From NCBI GenBank assembly GCA_937920085.1, contig CALETE010000029.1, positions 16,932 to 80,931 of the forward strand: 64,000 nucleotides of DNA. The letters are read 5' to 3'. The translations under genes and the position numbers were made by a program. This DNA comes from an uncultured Alphaproteobacteria bacterium. GTDB taxonomy: Bacteria; Pseudomonadota; Alphaproteobacteria; Caulobacterales; Caulobacteraceae. Within the stretch, counting starts at the first letter, position 1. The number at the start of each line of letters is the position of its first letter. Shown here one piece after another: positions 60,071 to 64,000 of the stretch. The notes under the pieces were generated by a model. The model did not search any database, was not told the origin of the DNA, and saw only the letters and a list, made by a program, of their open reading frames with translations.

Positions 60071-60577
60071 ATGAACCTGGATGAGGCGGTGATCGTCGCT
60101 TTGGGCGGGAATCTGGCCGGCGACTATCAATCGCCACAAGCACTTCTAGAGGTTGCGCTCTCTCGTTTCGCCCAGGCGGGATTGCCTGTGGTGCGTCGGT
60201 CGTCTTGGTGGAGCTCTGCCGCCTGGCCCGACCCGACCGCTAACGAGTATCGCAATGCCGTCGTAGTTGTCGAGACACAGCAGAGCCCGGAAGAGACGAT
60301 TCGAACATTGTTCGGTCTGGAAGCAGAGTTTGGGCGGCTTAGAGGCGAAAAAAACGCGCCGCGCACCCTGGATTTAGACCTGATTGCCCATGGCCGCACG
60401 ATCTTGGATACCCAAGACTTGATCCTGCCTCACCCCCGCGCGGCGGAGAGATACTTCGTCATGGGGCCTCTCAGCGAAATCGCGCCGCAATGGCGGCATC
60501 CGAGAACGGGCGAAACAGCTGCGCAGCTTGCGAAATCTGCCGCTATCGGTCGAGATTCCTATGCCATTAAATCCTGA
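60071..60577 (+). CDS. folK: 2-amino-4-hydroxy-6-hydroxymethyldihydropteridine diphosphokinase
   Basis: HPPK of folate synthesis, transferring pyrophosphate from ATP to the pterin alcohol. ALGGNLAGDYQSP at about 11-23, the SSWWSSAAWP loop and the signature LRGEKNAPRTLDLDLIAHG (about 111-129) are clear; Asp pair in LDLDL binds magnesium. Length 168 residues is usual. Divergent from the NYN gene by only 34 bases. No other folate gene is adjacent. Confidence 0.95.
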   Translation: MNLDEAVIVALGGNLAGDYQSPQALLEVALSRFAQAGLPVVRRSSWWSSAAWPDPTANEYRNAVVVVETQQSPEETIRTLFGLEAEFGRLRGEKNAPRTLDLDLIAHGRTILDTQDLILPHPRAAERYFVMGPLSEIAPQWRHPRTGETAAQLAKSAAIGRDSYAIKS

Positions 60578-60669
60578 TTTGGCCCTGGGCAGACACGGGA
60601 TTGATGGAGCGCTTTAACGCTTGCTGATTGACGGGTGCCAAAGGGAAGGCTAGCCGGACTGCAGGAATT

Positions 60670-61314
60670 TTGCGGGATAAGCATTTGGCCTATCGGCTTG
60701 TCATTTTCGATTTCGACGGAACGCTGGCGGACAGCGCCGACTGGTTCATCTCCATGGTGAATCAGGTGGCTGAAAAGTTCCGGTTTCGGAAGATCACAGA
60801 AGCAGAAATCGAAATGTTTCGTGGGTGGTCGTCCCGCGAGGTTGTGGCCTACATGAAGGTTCCGGCCTGGAAGATGCCGTTTATCGCCCGCCATACCCGC
60901 AAGCTGGTGGCCGAAAACATATCTGAGATGAGTCTGTTCCCAGGGGCTGACCAAATGCTTATGAGCCTTGCCGATAAGGGGGTGATGATTGCCCTGGTGA
61001 GCTCAAACGCTGAGGCCAATGTCCGCAAGATCCTAGGGCCGACCTGTGCCGACCTGGTTTCCTACTATGCCTGCGGGGCCTCGATCTTCGGTAAGTCGCC
61101 GAAATTTCGCGAAGTGCTCCGCCGCACCAAGGTTGCCAAATCTGATGTCATCTCCATCGGCGACGAGACTCGGGACATCGAAGCGGCCACAGAGGTTGGG
61201 CTCGCCTCTGGGGCTGTGACCTGGGGCTACACCCGGCCCGATATCCTGGCCAGCCATAAGCCGACCTATCTGTTGAACACGATGGAACAGATCATCGAGA
61301 CCATCGCCGGATAG
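60670..61314 (+). CDS. HAD family hydrolase (phosphoglycolate phosphatase-like)
   Basis: HAD phosphatase of 214 residues. Motif I LVIFDFDGTLADS (nucleophile Asp about residue 12), motif II ALVSSNAE, motif III Lys in FGKSPKF and motif IV SIGDETRDIEAA are intact. The cap is helical (C1 type), as in phosphoglycolate phosphatase. The TTG at 60670 (AGGA ahead) is preferred; a TTG at 60628 adds 14 residues. It sits between folK and rpoZ with no clear promoter of its own. Confidence 0.88.
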   Translation: MRDKHLAYRLVIFDFDGTLADSADWFISMVNQVAEKFRFRKITEAEIEMFRGWSSREVVAYMKVPAWKMPFIARHTRKLVAENISEMSLFPGADQMLMSLADKGVMIALVSSNAEANVRKILGPTCADLVSYYACGASIFGKSPKFREVLRRTKVAKSDVISIGDETRDIEAATEVGLASGAVTWGYTRPDILASHKPTYLLNTMEQIIETIAG

Positions 61315-61342
61315 GCTTTCGCGGCGCATCGGGTTTGCGGCG

Positions 61343-61371
61343 TTGCACAAAGTCGCCAAACCCTCTATTTT
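61343..61371 (+). promoter_or_regulatory. Possible rpoZ promoter
   Basis: TTGCAC (61343-61348) is followed after 17 bases by TATTTT (61366-61371), 30 bases before the rpoZ ATG. A partial inverted repeat, GGGTTTGCGGCG and CGCCAAACCC, spans it and may instead end the upstream message. Confidence 0.35.
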
Positions 61372-61401
61372 GACAGGTTCTATTCGTCTCCCGAGGATTA
61401 C

Positions 61402-61761
61402 ATGGCTCGCGTCACCGTCGAAGATTGCATCGAAAAGGTTCCCAACCGCTTCAGCCTCGTGCTGTTGGCGGCGCATCGCGCCCGGGCGATCTCGGCCGGT
61501 TCGCAGATCATGGTCGATCGCGACAATGACAAGAACCCCGTCGTCTCCCTGCGGGAAATTGCCGACGATGTGGTCAATTCTGACGATCTTCGCGAAAATC
61601 TGATCACCACCCTGCAGCGGGTTGATGAGCGGTCTGAAGCCGAGGAAGAGGCCGAAACCCTCGCCCTGCTGGCTGATCCGACTCATATGCAGATGAGCGA
61701 AATTGAGCTGATCCGCGCCCTGCAGAGCGATCGTGACGGCGGCCAGGAGGAGCGGTACTGA
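61402..61761 (+). CDS. rpoZ: DNA-directed RNA polymerase subunit omega
   Basis: Small subunit of 119 residues that helps fold the beta' subunit and forms a ppGpp site in proteobacteria. MARVTVEDCIEKVPNRFSLVLLAAHRARAIS is the conserved start, with KNPVVSLREIADD following; the C-terminal half is acidic. A GAGGA site precedes the ATG. The spoT/rsh gene follows at once, the conserved rpoZ-spoT order. Confidence 0.97.
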   Translation: MARVTVEDCIEKVPNRFSLVLLAAHRARAISAGSQIMVDRDNDKNPVVSLREIADDVVNSDDLRENLITTLQRVDERSEAEEEAETLALLADPTHMQMSEIELIRALQSDRDGGQEERY

Positions 61762-61862
61762 GCCCCGAGGGCGCAGAACCACTCTCCATCACGGCGGCGC
61801 AAGATCCTCCGCTCGCCGAACCTTCAGACACGCCGGTCCCCGATACCGTCAAGCGGCCGCGG

Positions 61863-64000
61863 ATGCTGCGTCAGTATGAGCTGATCGATAAGGTCAGGTC
61901 CTACGATCCCACCGCTGACGAGGCGATCCTCAATCGGGCCTATGTCTACGCCATGCGTATGCATGGAGCGCAAAAGCGCGCCTCCGGTGATCCCTATTTC
62001 GCCCACCCCATCGAGGTGGCGGGGATTCTGACTGACTACCGGCTGGATACCGCCACCATCGTCACGGCCCTCCTGCATGATGTGATTGAGGACACGCCGG
62101 TCACCCCAGACGATATCGCCCATCTGTTCGGTGCCGAGATCACCGAGCTGGTGGAGGGCGTCACCAAGCTAACCAAGCTAGAGCTCAACAGCGAATACAC
62201 CAAGCAGGCCGAGAACCTGCGTAAGTTCATCCTGGCGATTTCTAAGGATGTGCGGGTGCTGATGGTCAAGCTGGCCGACCGTCTGCACAATATGCGGACC
62301 CTGCAATACATCAAGGCCCCGGCTAAGCGCGAGCGGATCGCCCGAGAAACCCTTGAAATCTATGCGCCTCTGGCACGGTCCATCGGCTGTCACCGCATCT
62401 GCACCGAGCTTGAGGAACTGGCCTTCGAGCATCTGAACCCCGTGGCGCGCAATGCCATTTCACGACGCTTAGCAGCCCTGCGCACCGAACAGGGCGGGGC
62501 GGTGGATGTGGTCTCCCGAGAAATCACAGCAAAGCTTGAGGCTGCAGGCCTATCGGCCCGGGTGTTTGGCCGGGAGAAGAACGCCTATTCCATCTGGCGC
62601 AAGCTGCAACGCAAATCCCTGGGCTTTTCACAGCTGTCCGACATCTACGCTTTCCGGGTGATCGTCGGCACGGAAGAGGAGTGCTATCGCGCGCTTGGCG
62701 TGGTGCACATGGCCTGGCCGTCCGTGCCCGACCGCTTCAAGGACTATCTCTCGACGCCGAAGCGCAACAATTACCGCTCCCTGCACACCACGGTCGTTGG
62801 CCCCAAGGGCCTGCGAATTGAGATGCAGATCCGCACAGAGGACATGGATCGGGTGGCCGAGGACGGCGTTGCTGCCCACTGGCGATACAAGGACAAATCC
62901 TACGGCTTTGACGCCGACCACCAAGCCGCGGCCGGCGGCCGCGATCCCCTGGTCAATCTGCGCCACCTGGTTCAGGTGTTGGAGCACGGCGGCGATGTGG
63001 ATGAGCTGGTCGAGCACGCCAAGCTGGAAATGTATCTCGACCAGGTCTTTGTTTTTACGCCCAAGGGCAAGCTGGTGAGCCTGCCCCGGGGGGCCATGCC
63101 TTTGGACTTCGCCTATGCCGTCCACACAGATGTGGGCGATACCTGTATTGGTGTGAAGATTAATGGCGACCTCAAGCCCCTCCGCACCGGCCTGGTGAAT
63201 GGTGACGTCATCGAGGTGGTGCGCGGGCCAAAGCCTGTTGTGCCCCCAGACTGGCGGTCCCTCACAGTGACAGGGCGGGCCCGCTCGGCCATTCGTCGCC
63301 ATATCCGCCAATCCGAAAAGGAAGAGCTGACACGGTTGGGTCGCGCCACGGTGGACCAGACCTTTGCCCGGGCTGGCAAGTCCCGCAGCCATGTCTCCCT
63401 GATCCCAGCCCTGGAGCGCTGGGGGGTCACCACCGAGGATGAGATTTTCGAACTGATCGGCCGGGGCAGGGTCTCTCCGGCCCAGATTCTCGATGTCATC
63501 TTCCCCGGCCTGAAGCCCGCAGACCGCGCAGCCGCCACGGCGGTCCGCCGGATCGAAGATGGCAAGGGTGCCAGGCTCTATGTACGTGGCGGCGGCGTGA
63601 CCTCGGGCGTGGTCATGCACTTTGGCGACTGCTGCACGCCTGTGCCCGGCGACCGGATTGTCGGCATTGTTGGTGAGGACCAGACCAGCCTGACCATCCA
63701 CACCATCGACTGCGCCAACCTCGCCCGATACGAAGACCAGGAAGACCTCTGGCGTGACCTGCAATGGACGCCAGAGGCGGACCGCAACACCGTCACCCAA
63801 TCACGTCTCACTGCCACCATCCGAAACGCCCCAGGGGTTTTAGGACAGGCCTGCACCGTCATCGGTGACGCCGGCGGCAACATCGTCAACCTGCGCATGC
63901 ACTTGCGCCAAGAAGACTTCTTCGACGTGGACTTCGACGTTGAGGTGAAGGACGCTAAGCACATGACGCACATCGCGGCAGCGCTCAGGGCGAACCCGTC
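61863..64000 (+). CDS. spoT: Bifunctional (p)ppGpp synthetase/hydrolase SpoT (Rsh), 3' truncated
   Basis: Stringent-response enzyme. From ATG 61863: HD hydrolase domain with His49 (YFAHPIEV) and His72-Asp73 (LLHDVIEDT); synthetase domain with SDIYAFRVIV, KDYLSTPKRNNYRSLHTTV and the EMQIRTEDMD segment; TGS domain (about 400-460, VFVFTPKGKLVSLPRGAMPLDFAYAVH); and an ACT domain cut by the window end. About 712 residues are seen. An in-frame leader upstream to base 61755 lacks ATG, GTG or TTG. It follows rpoZ by 101 bases. In Caulobacter a single SpoT controls starvation arrest and stalk development, so the DivK/PleD region shares its biology. Confidence 0.96.
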   Translation, partial: MLRQYELIDKVRSYDPTADEAILNRAYVYAMRMHGAQKRASGDPYFAHPIEVAGILTDYRLDTATIVTALLHDVIEDTPVTPDDIAHLFGAEITELVEGVTKLTKLELNSEYTKQAENLRKFILAISKDVRVLMVKLADRLHNMRTLQYIKAPAKRERIARETLEIYAPLARSIGCHRICTELEELAFEHLNPVARNAISRRLAALRTEQGGAVDVVSREITAKLEAAGLSARVFGREKNAYSIWRKLQRKSLGFSQLSDIYAFRVIVGTEEECYRALGVVHMAWPSVPDRFKDYLSTPKRNNYRSLHTTVVGPKGLRIEMQIRTEDMDRVAEDGVAAHWRYKDKSYGFDADHQAAAGGRDPLVNLRHLVQVLEHGGDVDELVEHAKLEMYLDQVFVFTPKGKLVSLPRGAMPLDFAYAVHTDVGDTCIGVKINGDLKPLRTGLVNGDVIEVVRGPKPVVPPDWRSLTVTGRARSAIRRHIRQSEKEELTRLGRATVDQTFARAGKSRSHVSLIPALERWGVTTEDEIFELIGRGRVSPAQILDVIFPGLKPADRAAATAVRRIEDGKGARLYVRGGGVTSGVVMHFGDCCTPVPGDRIVGIVGEDQTSLTIHTIDCANLARYEDQEDLWRDLQWTPEADRNTVTQSRLTATIRNAPGVLGQACTVIGDAGGNIVNLRMHLRQEDFFDVDFDVEVKDAKHMTHIAAALRANP

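Noticed and set aside
62628..63800. A 390-codon open frame on the minus strand
   Set aside because: It lies wholly antisense to spoT, whose HD, synthetase and TGS motifs are intact. Its low-complexity His/Gly/Ala-rich translation shows no family.
1..64000. CRISPR arrays, insertion sequences or prophage
   Set aside because: No regularly spaced repeats, transposase or phage structural genes were found, and gene content and base composition are uniform.

Overview
The window is a gene-dense, transposon-free stretch of an alphaproteobacterial chromosome, almost certainly Caulobacteraceae (Caulobacter, Phenylobacterium, Asticcacaulis or a close relative; the genus cannot be fixed from this piece). 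The main evidence is a divK-pleD pair with the Caulobacter residue numbering (DivK D53; PleD D53, R359/D362 I-site, GGEEF 368-372), a complete holdfast polysaccharide locus in hfs order, and candidate CtrA boxes and CcrM GANTC sites in the matching promoters. No phage, insertion sequence, integrase or CRISPR array is visible.

Layout. 1-8.6 kb: a 5'-truncated M48 membrane protease, a FabH-like ketoacyl synthase, a GH84 O-GlcNAcase-like enzyme, adenine deaminase, clpS-clpA and dinB. 8.7-13.2 kb: an HAD-like protein, divK-pleD, rpmG, a Nudix hydrolase, a cupin and a half-size EamA transporter. 13.2-23.5 kb: a long minus-strand series rnr, topA, dprA, plsY, a dihydroorotase-like gene without metal ligands, a LOG-family gene, pyrB and ruvX. 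23.6-29.4 kb: gatC-gatA, a small secreted protein, gatB and an S9 peptidase. 29.5-41.3 kb: a radical SAM protein, a Sel1-like protein and the holdfast cluster hfsD(-), hfsA-hfsB-hfsC(+), hfsE-hfsF-hfsG-hfsH(-), followed by tRNA-Ser(GCU). 41.6-48.2 kb: a COG3687-type protein, a hybrid histidine kinase, an oligopeptide-binding lipoprotein and an OmpR/EnvZ-type two-component pair. 48.2-56 kb: an MBL hydrolase, hrpB, two RNA methyltransferase-like genes, a TetR regulator and a lytic transglycosylase. 56.1-64 kb: dapA, smpB, two GNAT acetyltransferases, a type-5 uracil-DNA glycosylase, an NYN protein, folK, an HAD phosphatase, rpoZ and a 3'-truncated spoT/rsh.

How the genes work together. The hfs genes form a Wzy-type pathway: HfsE starts the lipid-linked unit, HfsG extends it, HfsH deacetylates, HfsF flips, HfsC polymerises, and HfsA/HfsB with the outer-membrane lipoprotein HfsD export the chain. 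DivK, PleD and the CtrA-like boxes are the regulatory layer that times polar development, including holdfast formation. The remainder is housekeeping: proteolysis, RNA decay, pyrimidine and lipid synthesis, tRNA amidation and the stringent response.

No wholly new multi-gene system stands out. The points most worth following are a radical SAM/Sel1 pair divergently placed beside the holdfast locus, CtrA-like boxes in three promoters, an HfsB whose P-loop lacks the lysine, a dihydroorotase homologue without its HxH motif, and a GNAT gene that appears to have lost its start codon.
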